A stretch of 64,000 nt of DNA, taken from the NCBI GenBank assembly GCA_016081115.2, contig CM071936.1, positions 77,787,262 to 77,851,261 on the forward strand. Direction: 5' to 3'. Positions within the stretch are counted from its first letter, which is position 1. Each line of letters begins with the position of its first letter. Positions 12,052 through 22,600 of the stretch are shown here, piece after piece. Made by a program: the position numbers and the translations under genes. The notes below the pieces were generated by a model that worked only from the letters and a program-made list of their open reading frames with translations, was not told the DNA's origin and ran no database searches. This DNA is from Rehmannia glutinosa. Taxonomy: Eukaryota > Streptophyta > Magnoliopsida > Lamiales > Orobanchaceae.

Positions 12052-12063
12052 GCTCTGATACCA
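12052..12063 (-). other. Primer binding site, tRNA-iMet, copia A
   Basis: TGGTATCAGAGC on the minus strand, two bases after the 5' LTR end. It is complementary to the 3' end of plant initiator tRNA-Met. The same 12 bases are found in C, D, E and in gypsy G3. Confidence 0.95.
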
Positions 12064-12065
12064 CT

Positions 12066-13622
12066 TGTAGGTCCCAAGGGGTGTGAGTGTAAGGTTTAGA
12101 AGGGGGGGTTGAATAAACCTTACCAACTTTTCGAAATATAGTCCTTTTAAAAATATTCAGAGTTAATTTCAAAGCTAAGTCCTTGATGGATAGCTAAGTT
12201 AGTTAACCAGCAGAGTTAGCCGCTCAACAACTCAACTGAGCTGTTGATAGAATAACTAAGTTGCTTAGTCTTATACTTAACTTGGCTGTGATGAGATTTT
12301 CAGCGGAAGACTTAATACCCTTGCATTTGGTTTAAGTTTGTTTTAAAACTTGATTTTAGCATTTTGTTAATTATCAGTTGGAATGCAAATTATCAGCAGA
12401 TATAATGTAATATGCAGAAATGAAATGTTGAAATGTAAATGACACGATAAATTTTATAGAGGTTCGAAGATGGGGTAATTCTTCTACTCCTCTCTTCTCC
12501 AACTCTTGGAGGAATCCACTAAGTATTGATCAGAGTACAAAGTGGTTAACAGTCTAGATACAAGTCTTGATCACACAGCTGACTTGATCCTTTGGGACTC
12601 AATCTGGAGATGCCTTGGTCACACAGCTGGCTTCTCGTCCGACTCGAACTTCTTCACGGACGATTTGCTTGCTACTTGACTCACTTGTTCAAGCTTCTTG
12701 GATTTGATCACGAAGCCCTCCAATAACTTGAGACTGGTTCGACCTTGAACCTTTCTATAATCCTCTTTGGAATGTAGACCCCTTTGATTCTTCAAATGTT
12801 TCCTCTTCAACTGATTGAAGTCGTTTTTCCTTCACAGGTAAGTGTTGGATTGATTTTCTTCGAGGTTTAGGCTTGAGGATTTGCTTGAATAACTTGAGAA
12901 TATTTTTGCTTGGTTACAGCTTGAATGTTCATAGTTCAGGTATGCAAGGTAACCCCTTCTCAAATTGATTTCTTTGCCTTTTATAGTGCTCTTTCAAAAA
13001 TCTGCCCGTTGAAGAGATAGGCTGATTTTCAAAAGACACTAGTGGTCGTTGGCTTGTCTTGTTGCAGTCCTTGAAATTGACATTACCTCGTATTAAATGA
13101 ACCTTAAGCTTTTCAGAGCCTGACACAGGTGCAGTGCTTCCCATTGGTTTATTCCTTTGGGACTGAGCACTTTAGAATATTGCAGCATGGAAGTATTACT
13201 TATTTAAGTAACTTTTCGACTTACGTGCAAAGGATTCTTTTCAGTTGTCTTGACTTGACTGTAGTTCCTTAACTTCCCCAGGTGACTCCGAGTCAGCTCC
13301 AAATCATTGGATGAGTCATCTGTCATTTCAACTTGAGACTTGGCTATCTTGAGTTGACTTAATCGACACTTCACGGCTACATCTCGGTGATACTTCTCGA
13401 TCGAGTTCTATCTTCTCTTCCTTGCCATACTCAGTGCCTCCTCACAATGAGTCTTCATTCCGATCTCAGTTGACTTCTTGCATATTTTAGGCATAGCTGA
13501 CTTGACTCAGCTCGAACAACCCTATCTATTACAATGCAAATTACAAAGAAAATGGGGTGCCAACTTTCTAGTCTAAGTTTTAAATGGCATTCATCAAAAT
13601 CTAAACAATAAATTTCCCAACA
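12066..13622 (-). repeat. 5' LTR of copia A, complete
   Basis: 1,557 bases bounded by TGTTGGGAAATT (right end, element start) and CCTTGGGACCTACA (left end). Matches LTRs 1-1082, 41876-43448 and 61532-62546. It includes a TATA box at 12978-12985 and a C-run plus TTCTAAACC near the U5 end. Duplication of the target cannot be tested because the other end is outside the window. Confidence 0.94.
12978..12985 (-). promoter_or_regulatory. TATA box of copia A 5' LTR
   Basis: CACTATAAAAGG on the minus strand, the position expected for the promoter that makes the genomic RNA of this element. Confidence 0.75.
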
Positions 13623-14063
13623 GTGAGTTAGCTTTTCAGAAGAATAAAGCTGAAATTAAAAAACTAGATAGAAGTCAAGAAGATAAGATCCAGAGGCTCA
13701 ATGTTCGATTTGGAGGTCCGCGAGCAGATAAACTCCCAACTAAAGAAGGAGAAGAAGCTACTTCCGCTCCTGGTCCATTGGAAGAAAGGTCAATGAAGAG
13801 TTTGAAACTCTTCAGTCAGAAGGAAACTACAAGGGAATTTTAGCAGGAGCATGGGATTTGTACTGGGAAAAAGGTTTAAGAGACATTGAATCAACCAGGA
13901 AGCATCCAACTCAAGGAAAACCATCCAAGAGTCAGCAGATGAAGTAGATCGCCGTAGGCGAGAAGAGGAAGAAGAAAGAAGGAGAAGACAACAGAGAGCT
14001 AGAAGATTGCTACCAGAATATTATGTTGTATTTTTACAATTTCTTGTAAATACACAAAACTAA
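13623..14063 (+). pseudogene. aORF C-terminal tail of copia remnant X
   Basis: Plus-strand remnant of the same family, cut at its left by element A. It encodes AWDLYWEKGLRDIEST, close to the motif in A, then a basic tail of the RRREEEEERRRRQQRARR type, with a TAA at 14061-14063. An AATAAA follows at 14087-14092. The residues ahead of the motif are mixed Glu/Lys and could form a coiled coil. The rest of X lies left of the window or is lost. Confidence 0.75.
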
Positions 14064-14158
14064 TGTAAGTGCCGAATAATTCATTTAATAAAATGATACA
14101 TTCTTTTCAATTATTTTAATTTCAGCACTTTACAATGTATTTAAGTTTTGGCATCATC

Positions 14159-14172
14159 AAAAAGGGGGAAAT
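14159..14172 (+). other. PPT of copia X
   Basis: AAAAAGGGGGAAAT preceded by TTTTGGCATCATC, identical to the PPT of A but on the plus strand. This fixes the orientation of X. Confidence 0.88.
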
Positions 14173-14265
14173 TCTTAGGAAATTTATTTGTATAAACTTT
14201 GATGATGCATAGAAAACTTAGATTAGAAAGTTGGCACCATATTTTATGTATGTGTTTCAACTTTG
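14173..14265 (+). repeat. Start of 3' LTR of copia X, truncated
   Basis: Begins TCTTAGGAAATTTATTTG against the family TGTTGGGAAATTTATTG and keeps AGAAAGTTGGCACC. The match ends near 14265, where minus-strand sequence of element T takes over. Confidence 0.75.
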
Positions 14266-15482
14266 TACAATATCATGCACTCTTGACAACCCTCCCAAAC
14301 TTAAGTTATGTTTCGTCCCAAACAACATAAGAAAGTTATCAAAAAAAAAAAAAAGCGCGATAAGTACTTACATCGACTAATGTGACAGAGGGTAGTGGCC
14401 TTGCCCACTTTGCCATTGCTCCATTTAATTTCATTAGTTCCAATACTTTCGCTCAAAAAGTCAAAGTGTTCATACGATTTCACCCTTCAATGGGAGACAC
14501 TAGTTCCTCCACCCTTAGATAGGTCTCGCTTGTGCCCTGGGATGCATATCGAAAGTGGTCCAAAAGAGGTTAACGTTCCAGTGAAGCAAGGATTTCGTCC
14601 ATCAAATCTGTATGTAAGGGGGCAGTTTGCACGACTGGGTCATGTGAATTCACACGCCCGTGTGTGTGCACTGTGTTGTCTTCAGAATCAAATTGCACAG
14701 TCTGTCCATGTGAAACCACACGGTCGTGTGCCTCTATCCGTGCTGCTTTCTTGGGTACCTATTCTTCCGATGAATCTAGAGCAACCACATATACTAGTAT
14801 ATCATCGTTAGTAATATCGAAACACATACTTTGAGACCACTTAGGTTGCTCATCGAAACATCTATCTTTGGCCCTTCGGGGACAAGTAATTGTAGGCTGC
14901 TCATCTTTCTTCATGCCTGTTTGGGTTGATATCTTTGGGCTCTCATATTCAACGACACTCCTCAGATGAATGGCATTGCATTGTTCCCTTGGGTTGATTT
15001 TAGTATAGCTTGGATATTTTCCTCTTTAATGTTGGCTTCCCACTACTGTTGTGATTCGAGACGCTTGTCTCTCCAAATATTTCAAATTTGCATTTATATT
15101 TGTATTCAGCTAAGCAACTTGTTCTGCGATCCTATCAATCTTTGTCTCATGATTGGTAAATATTGCTTGTGTCTCATAAATGAATGAGGATAACATATCT
15201 TCCGGAGATGGCTTCTTTTCATTGGGTGGTGTCAACGGTTGGTTCTCATTGTTCCCATTATTTCCACGGTTCACCTCGTCTGCTATTTATTTCTATTATT
15301 TTTCAACTGTATAGATATTCGTTCTATCTCTAACTAAATGGGTTCTAGCTCAACTGCTGATGAACACATAATCATGCACTACCTTGCACTCAATAAGAAC
15401 AATGTTAAAATTAAAAAAAAATTAAATTGTGCTTCAATTAAGATTGAAAAACTTATTACTATATTTATGTTGAATCTTTCAA
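14266..15482 (-). pseudogene. Internal remnant of Tat/Athila-like gypsy element T
   Basis: Between the PBS at 15483 and the copia X border. Read on the minus strand, it starts with decayed Gag-like codons: about 15190-14966 reads SFMRHKQYLPIMRQRLIG, resembling a Gag segment with helical Gln/Ile runs. It ends near 14290-14330 with TGGGACGAAACATAACTTAAG-like sequence and GTTTGGGAGGG, the run that in Tat/Athila elements closes the internal region before the 3' LTR. Most of pol is missing. An A14 run lies near 14340 and CACACG/CGTGTG motifs at about 14650-14730. The family call is inference from the PBS and the terminal motif. Confidence 0.55.
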
Positions 15483-15499
15483 TCCCCGACAACGGCGTA
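15483..15499 (-). other. Primer binding site, tRNA-Asp type, element T
   Basis: Minus-strand TACGCCGTTGTCGGGGA differs by a few bases from TGGCGCCGTTGCCGGGGA, the complement of the plant tRNA-Asp 3' end used by Athila/Tat elements. It lies immediately inside the LTR. Confidence 0.7.
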
Positions 15500-15570
15500 A
15501 AAATTTGATCGTGAAAATCTTTTCACTAGACTGCAAGTGTACAGTGTAGCTAGCAGATAGCAGCGACCAA

Positions 15571-15763
15571 GGTCTTATTCCTCAGGGATTGAATACAAAA
15601 CACATAAAGTATAGTAAATCTCGTACTTCAATTTTGTCGAAGCAATCGAAAATCAGAGGTGGTTGTTCGCCAAACACTTGATTGTGATACTGCAAATGTA
15701 CAGCGTATTTTATAGAATAATGGCAATCAAGGTCTTATTCCTCAGGGATTGAATACAAAACAC
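15571..15763 (-). repeat. Tandem duplication at the U5 end of LTR T
   Basis: The 33-base string starting ggtcttattcctcaggg occurs at 15571-15603 and again, identical, at 15731-15763. Its diverged flanks also match, so a block of about 160 bases is present twice head to tail. Confidence 0.8.
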
Positions 15764-16685
15764 TTAGGCTATAATAATATTATATTCCAATTTTATTGAA
15801 GCGACTGAAAAAACACAAGTTTTATAAATCCTAAATTAACACATAAAATAAAAGAAGTAAATTTGTAAAAACAGGAACTCCACAAGTCTTTTCAACAAAT
15901 TCAAAAGCAACCCTAGGCACATAATCTCAACATCCTTCTTCAATATTAAATCCAATCAATGTTTCACAAAACCAATTCATGTGATTCTATGGGTTCAATT
16001 CCTATAATTGTTTATTCCCCCTCCCGAGTGGCGCATAAAAAGTAGATTAATAACAATTGAGGTCTCCCGATGCATCACAACTATTATTAACTCCCAACAG
16101 ATCTTTGAATTGAATGACTCTCCACAAACAGATGTAGTCTCCGATGTATTACCTGTTTATGTCTGAACCCGATTTCCGTTTTTGTTAGAATTCACCTCCC
16201 GAATTATGGACTAACAAATATGACATGCAAATTATTGATCAGATAATTTACAAGAAATAAGCATTCGAATTCATATAATAGAACATAAATCAATTAAGAA
16301 AACAATCAATAAAGATTTAACATGAATCCATAACATGAATCCACAGTTTTGATCATGCCCTGGGATCAGAAAGATTAGCCTAACATATTTGATAAACAAA
16401 TTTATAGACAAAGTTGACATCAAATATTTTGACATCGTTTAAGTGCAAACAAGAGATCTAAACTAAGAAAGAAAAACCATTCTTGTTAGGATGGATCCTC
16501 TTCCAAGCCTTGTAACTTTTGTGCTTTCGTAGATGTGAAAAGGCCTTGTGGTGTTCTTCTAAAATTAGCCCTCCTCTCTCAGAAGACCTTTGATTTGTGT
16601 AACCCTGTATATTTTGATGTGTTGTATGTCGTATGAATGATATGATATGTTCTGAGATGATCCCAATTCATGCAAGCTTTGGTCC

Positions 16686-16695
16686 CTTTAAATAG
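16686..16695 (-). promoter_or_regulatory. TATA-like box in LTR T
   Basis: CTATTTAAAG on the minus strand followed by GGGACC, centrally placed in the LTR as expected for a U3 promoter. Confidence 0.45.
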
Positions 16696-17165
16696 GTGCT
16701 TTGAGAGATCACTTGTAGAGTTCTGATGGAAAAAGGACAACATGATCTGCAAAAAACGAACCACACGGCCCGTGTACAAACCACACGGTGTGACCGTGTA
16801 AGTTTTTTTTGTCTCTGTCTTTTGCCCAAACACTTCACACGGTCGTGTCATCCTCCCAATGTCCGGTCGTGTAACATGTCTCTAAAAATCAAGTCGCACG
16901 AACGTATAAAAGTCACACGGTTCAACTCACACGGTCCTGTGAGCTTTACACGGTTTGACCGTGTGAGTGGTTCTTGTCCATTTTCTTCATTTCTTCGATC
17001 TTCTCTTCGCACTCTTCGATCTTTTCTGGGCCTTCCAACTGATATCTTTCCATTTAAGCTCTGTTTCTTGTAAAAATTTACAAGAATACGGAGTATCATG
17101 CCCTTCTAAGGAAACCAAGTGAAATACACTAAATATGCGTGCAAATGCATCAATTATATATCATT

Positions 17166-17925
17166 TTAAGCCCTTAAATGCATGTATAGTTTACATATAT
17201 CAGTTGTTATCTAGCCTAATCTTAAAATTAGCGACCAAAATATCTAAATATTTCTAAAGACCCGAAACTTCACAAGATTTTAAAAAAAATACGAAAAGTA
17301 ATCCTAGGAACATAATCTCAACATGTTTCATCAATATTTATTCCAGTTAGTGTTTCATCAAAACTAGTTTCTGTGTATCTATGGGTTCAACTCCTAAAGT
17401 AGTTTATTCCCTCTCCCGAGTGCAAAAAAACTATTGATTAATAAGAATTGCAGGTATACCTACTCAACAATTAATATCAACTCCCAAAAGCTCTTAGAAT
17501 TGAAGAAAACCCGCACAAACATTTATAGGTCGCCCGACTCAATCCCGTTTCTGTTATGAATCTATTTATCGTAAGATAGATCTCATATTCCGAATCTTGA
17601 ACTAACAAATAAGACATGCAAATTATTGGCTTGATAATCTACAAGAAATAAGCACACAAATGCATAAATAGAACACAAGAAACCAACTAAGAAGAAACAA
17701 TCAAATTAGAATTAACATGATTCCGTAGTTTTGATCATGCCTATGATCAAAAGATCTAGCCTAACATATTTGAATAAAAACTCATAGACAAACTTGAAAA
17801 CAAATAGTTCGACAAGGAATTAATTACAAAACCAAATATCTAAACTATGACGATAGAACCCTTCTTGTGAGGATAGATCCTTCTTCACAATCTTGAACTC
17901 TAGTGCCTTCGTAGATGGAAGAGGT
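17166..17925 (-). repeat. Second, partial LTR of the T family
   Basis: From about 17265 to 17925 this repeats 15880-16500 in the same orientation, with shared runs such as ctatgggttcaa, tttattcc(c)cctcccgag and ctttgatcatgcc-type blocks, at clearly lower identity. It may be an older LTR into which T inserted, or half of a tandem element. No coding sequence is seen. Confidence 0.6.
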
Positions 17926-19400
17926 TGTAGGTCCCAATGGGTGATAATGTAAAGTCTAGAAGGGTGGGGGTTGAATAGACTTTACAAAATTTTCGATTTT
18001 AGTCCTTTTAAATCAGAGTTTAGTCACAAGTCAGCTGGGTCCTTGATGAACAACTTAGTTTACCTTCACAGTAGAGTTAGCCACTCAACATACTCGACTG
18101 AGCTGTTGATAAGATAACTCAACTGATTCAGTTAACTCTTTTAGAAATTCAGTAGACTTGGTTTTACAGTGGTAGACATTCACCCTTTGATTAAAATAAG
18201 TTATTCAACACTTGTTTTATAGCTCATTTATTATTAGTTGAATTAGCAAATATGACGAACAACAATAAATATATGTAAGAAATTAATTTGTTGAATTTAA
18301 AAGACATAGAGCAATTTTTATAATGGTTTGAGAATGGGGTAGTTCCTTTAATCCACTCTTCTCCAACCCCTGGAGGTAATCCACTAAGTAACAGTGACTT
18401 TGTTACAAAATGATGGCAGTCCGAGACAACATTGATCACACAGTTGGCTTCTCCTAGGACTCAGCTTCTTCACAAGATGGTTGTCCTGCACTTCAGCTCC
18501 TTCGGGCTCTTGGATTTGATCACGTAGCATTCCAACAAGTCCAAAGCTTCTAGTTCGAACTGGAACCTCACTACACTTCCTTTTATTCTTGGATGTGTAG
18601 ACCCATTAGTCTTTAAACAAACATTTCACCTTCAACATTTTTAAGTTCTCTTTCCTTCACTAAGTGTGTTAGATCTATTTCCTTTGAGTTTTAGGCTTGA
18701 GGATTGAGTAGAATGCTTGAGAGTATTATGCTCAGATTGCTTGATTTCTCTTGTGTGTCTCAGATTGCATAAGTGTCTTCTCTCTTGTATTCCTTAGCCC
18801 TTTTATAGTGCCTGTTTGGAAAATATATCCGTTGAAGAGATAGATGTATTTTTCAAACTACACTTTGAGGTTGTTGGCTTATCTTGTGTTGCAGCATTGA
18901 TGTAGACTGATCCTCAAATTAATGCTCTGCGGCCTTTCCTGAATCTCCACATGTTTCTAGAAACATCCCATTGGTTCCTTCCTTTTTGCACTCTTTCAGC
19001 AAAACATCTTTATCGTACTCAGTCTGACACATTCCTACTTTCAAAAAACATTTGACTTTGTCTGACAACGAATCTCTTCAGCTTTTCTGAGTCCATTTTG
19101 ATGAATAACCCCTTAGGCAGTCAACTCCACTTATCTGGGAGTGACTCAGTTGTCAGTCTGTTGACTGAGACAACTTTTCTGCCACTTGACTGAGACTTGT
19201 CTTCACTTCACTCGGCTTCCACACAATTGATTTTTCATCTTGGTCTCCAGCCGACTTCTGCAATCTTCAACTTGGTTGTTTCCACCCAGCTAATAGAACC
19301 CTATCTATTACATGTTGATTTACAATAGAATTTGGGTGCCAACTTCCTAATCTAAGTTTTACATGGTATAATCAAAATCTATAACATAAATTTCCCAACA
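17926..19400 (-). repeat. 3' LTR of copia B, complete
   Basis: 1,475 bases, bounded by TGTTGGGAAATTTA (19400 side) and CCATTGGGACCTACA (17926 side). The TATA box is at 18800-18807. It is recognisably homologous to LTR A in its first 100 bases, U5 and TATA region, but much diverged between them. It is rich in TGACT/AGTCA strings, for example 19140-19200. Confidence 0.9.
18800..18807 (-). promoter_or_regulatory. TATA box in copia B LTR
   Basis: CACTATAAAAGGGC on the minus strand, equivalent to the box in the other copia LTRs. Confidence 0.7.
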
Positions 19401-19415
19401 AATTCTCCCTTTTTT
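19401..19415 (-). other. PPT of copia B
   Basis: AAAAAAGGGAGAATT on the minus strand, abutting the LTR and preceded by GGCATCAT. Confidence 0.85.
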
Positions 19416-19487
19416 ATGATGCCAAAACTTAAATAAAACAACAAAGTAAATAGTGCAAAAACAAAGAATGATTGTATGAATATGTCA

Positions 19488-19493
19488 TTTATT
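19488..19493 (-). promoter_or_regulatory. AATAAA poly(A)-type signal, copia B aORF
   Basis: GATCAATAAATG on the minus strand, between the aORF stop and the PPT, at the same place as in A and E. Confidence 0.5.
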
Positions 19494-19673
19494 GATCATA
19501 TCATTCTTGCATTTTACAATGTTTTACATTGTACGATGAAAAATTTACAAATTACTTACAAGTTTTCTGTGTATTTACAACAAAGTAAAAATACAACAGG
19601 AAGGTGTCCGCAGCAGCTTTCATCACCTCTGCTACTTCCTTCTTTTCTCAGCTTCCTCATCATCTCTTTTCTC

Positions 19674-22600
19674 CTATCTTCTTCTTCTTGATGCTTCCTC
19701 TTCTCTCTTCTTTTTCTCATAAGCTCTCTTGGCAGTTGGGTCTTCTCTTCTCTTTCTCTCTTCCCATTCACGGTGTTGCCTGATGTTCTCTTCTTCCTGC
19801 CTCTTAGCCCTCTCTACATTTTTTCTGGCAACTTCTCTATTCTCAAGTTCGTTGATTCCAGCCCAGTATAACATGTCTTTCTTCTGGGGATTGATATATG
19901 TGACATTCTTTGGACTTCTTGGTGGAGTTCTTCTATCTCTTCCACCACTTCTTCCCCTTCCTCTTCCAGCGTCAGCTCCTCCTTTGGGAATGTACTCTAC
20001 AGGTTAAGCCCTTGAAGTCTGCTTAATGCTTCTTGAGTCGGCTGCTTCTCGGCTACTTCACAAATCTCTAAGCCTTTTTCCTAGTACAAGTCCCATGCCT
20101 TCTTCAGAGTCATTCCTCTAAAACATCCTTCTGATTTGAGCGTTTGAAATTCCTCTAATGATCTTGGCTTCGATCCTGCATCCAGAGTAGGAGCATGTTC
20201 TTGAGGGAACTTCACAGCTGGAGAGTCTGATAGTAATCCTGTTGGGGGACCATCAAACTTGGATTTTAAACTTTCAATACGACCATGCTACATTTGATCT
20301 ACTTCATCGAATTCAGCTTCAATTGCTTCTCTGGTCTTCTTGAAGGCTAACTTAGCTTTTTCTTCAGCTGACAAGCCCTGCGGCAGCTGGGACAGAAGAG
20401 AGCTGGTAGATGATCCAAGTTGGGATTTATCCAAAATAATTTTCAATGAGGGAATGGGGGTCTTCTTCGATAGATCTTCCCCCTTACTTTGATTGCCTTA
20501 CCCCTAACTATCTTCCCCATTTTTGGCATCATCATCAATGAGAGAGGTCTGAGGAATGTTTGGCAGAATACGATCCAGCTTGTCATGTGTTGCTAAGTGA
20601 GTTGCTCTATGTTCTTATCAAAGAGCCTTCATTTCTGCACTCATTATCTTCATCTCGGCATTCATCATCATCATCTCTGAACGCAGAGTGATTTCAGTCT
20701 TTAGAAGGTCTTGCTTGTGTTGAGCTTTCAACAACTCCATATATGTCTTGTGCGTCTCTGTCTATGCTGAAACTTAGCATTTTCAGCACTCCAAATCACC
20801 GATTTGGCGAAGAGGGATTTGAAGTAGCTGACTTGTTCTCTTCTTAGTACCTTCGTCTGAATAGTCCATTCACGAATGCGAAGAACTACTCCTCGGATGT
20901 CTCCAGAAATCATAGCATCATGGTTGTCCAAACGTTGGTTAAGGGCAGCAAATCCTTTTTCCATATTTTCCATTTCAGAACACAAAGCCTTGAAGGCTTT
21001 TTTGAAGTTTGATGCCCCAGCTGATTGGTCTTCTGCCAGAGCTATAAATTCTTTTGGATCTATGTTGACTAAATAGTGTGCTCTTTGTTCAGCAGTTTCA
21101 GTTTCCAGCGGAACCTCCTCTATGAACGTAAAGTAAACCGCAAAAAGGTCATTAGGAACTTCAGGAACATCTCCCACTTCTTCTTCGGGAGTCTTTCCTT
21201 TGGTCCCCTGACTTGTTTTAGCTTTTTGTGCCTCGGTTATGTTAGCAGCTTCCTCGGGGGTCGCAGTTGTGTTAGCCAGCGGAGCTAACTGAGCCTCGGC
21301 TATCTTAACAGCTTCGTTGGCATCAATATTTCCTTCCTTTTGAGTTGGCATGGACTCAGCCACTTTAGCAGCATCACGGTCTGGTGATGGCACCATTGGG
21401 GGTGGGCCATCAACCAATGTAAAATTTGACAAGGCAGCTTCCTCTCGTGCCTTCTTCATCTCTGTTGTTAGTTCCTCGATAGCTGGGTCCTCTACTGATT
21501 GGTTTTGGGGGTTGGACTCAACTTTGTTGTCAGTATCCAGGAATTTGACTGACACGTTTTCTTTAGATCATGAAATGCACTGATTTCTTCCATTTCGGGC
21601 GACTCTGTCGGAGGAACTGGCAACTTTCCTTTCTCCACACCAATACCCAAGGAAATCTCAACCTCATTTGGGCCTTGAAAAACCTTAACAACAGTCTCAA
21701 CCGCTGTAAGGCCTTCTACTGTCCCTTTTGCAAACTTAACAACATTATGAACTTTGTCATTCCCTTCTGCAGATGGAGCTGAATTGGGTTTTCAACAATG
21801 GCATCTTTCGAGGTCTCAACCTCTTGGATTGCACTTTCATGAGCAGTAGTCTCAATTTCCATGGTCTGTTGTCCATCCTTTGCCTCAGTTGACTCAACAG
21901 CATCCCTGGCCTGCACTGCAGTTGGAATTTTAGCTGAGACAGTCTGAAATGTATTAGCGTCATCAATCCCACTCTGTTGTTCTTTTTCAATCTCGCCTTC
22001 TCCTCCTAAATTCAGTTTAGTGAGGTCTCCCGCAGCTTCCTCCAACCCAACTGTGGTGTGTGTAGTTTCCCCCTCAATTGGCGCACCAGTTGAATCACGA
22101 TCAGCTGAGTCACTGGACACATGAGACTCGGTTATTACTTTTGAGTTTTTAGCTGATTAAGTAGGTGTCTTAACAACTTTCGTAGGGGTTGGCTCAACTA
22201 AGTTGCCCGCTACATCTTCATCCTTAGCTTCAATGCCAATTTCTCTGGACTGTCCTTTGGAGTGTGTTGGTGAGGTAGAAGCATCAATGTTTCTCACCAT
22301 TTCCAGGATATTAGGGTTGGAGAGATTTGCATAGATGATCACTCTCCAGGGACCCTTCGCAATGATTGATCATGCATCTCCTTGGACTCTTTTAAGGCTT
22401 GCTTCAGCTCAGCCTTCTCAATTGGATCAGCAACCTCCAATTCTTCCACATTGTTGTTACTACTGCTCGCTCTTTCTAAGGCTTCTGGAGGGATGATGGG
22501 ATTAGTGAAGGCCCAAACATGAGGCTTTAGGGATCACTCAACTGCTTTTGACCTTCTCAATTGCCTTAGCCTTCTCATCCTCATTCCTGTCAAAAAGGAT

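Larger units (their letters stand above)
1..13622 (-). mobile_element. Copia element A (Sirevirus-like), nearly complete
   Basis: Ty1-copia LTR retrotransposon read on the minus strand. In element order it has the 5' LTR (12066-13622), tRNA-iMet PBS, gag-PR-IN-RT-RNase H, a long extra 3' gene, a polypurine tract and a 3' LTR whose end lies beyond base 1. The copia domain order (integrase before reverse transcriptase) is seen directly. The additional gene after pol and the style of Gag and integrase fit the Sirevirus (SIRE) lineage; that lineage call is inference. In a 117-base stretch (about 481-597 against 13038-13154) the two LTRs differ at only two positions, which suggests a fairly recent insertion, although all genes are disrupted. 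It is inserted in remnant X of the same family. Confidence 0.9.
15500..17165 (-). repeat. 5' LTR of element T
   Basis: In element order it runs from about 17165 (TGATGCATTTGCACGCATATT) to the PBS. It has a TATTTAAAG box (16686-16695), GC-richer palindromic CACACGG/CCGTGTG blocks upstream of it (16760-16970), and a duplicated end (15571-15763). Boundaries are uncertain by some tens of bases because the termini are decayed. Confidence 0.65.

Noticed and set aside
16726..17073. Open frame of 115 codons on the plus strand
   Set aside because: Lies within LTR T, opposite to the element; palindromic CACACGG words keep it open by chance.
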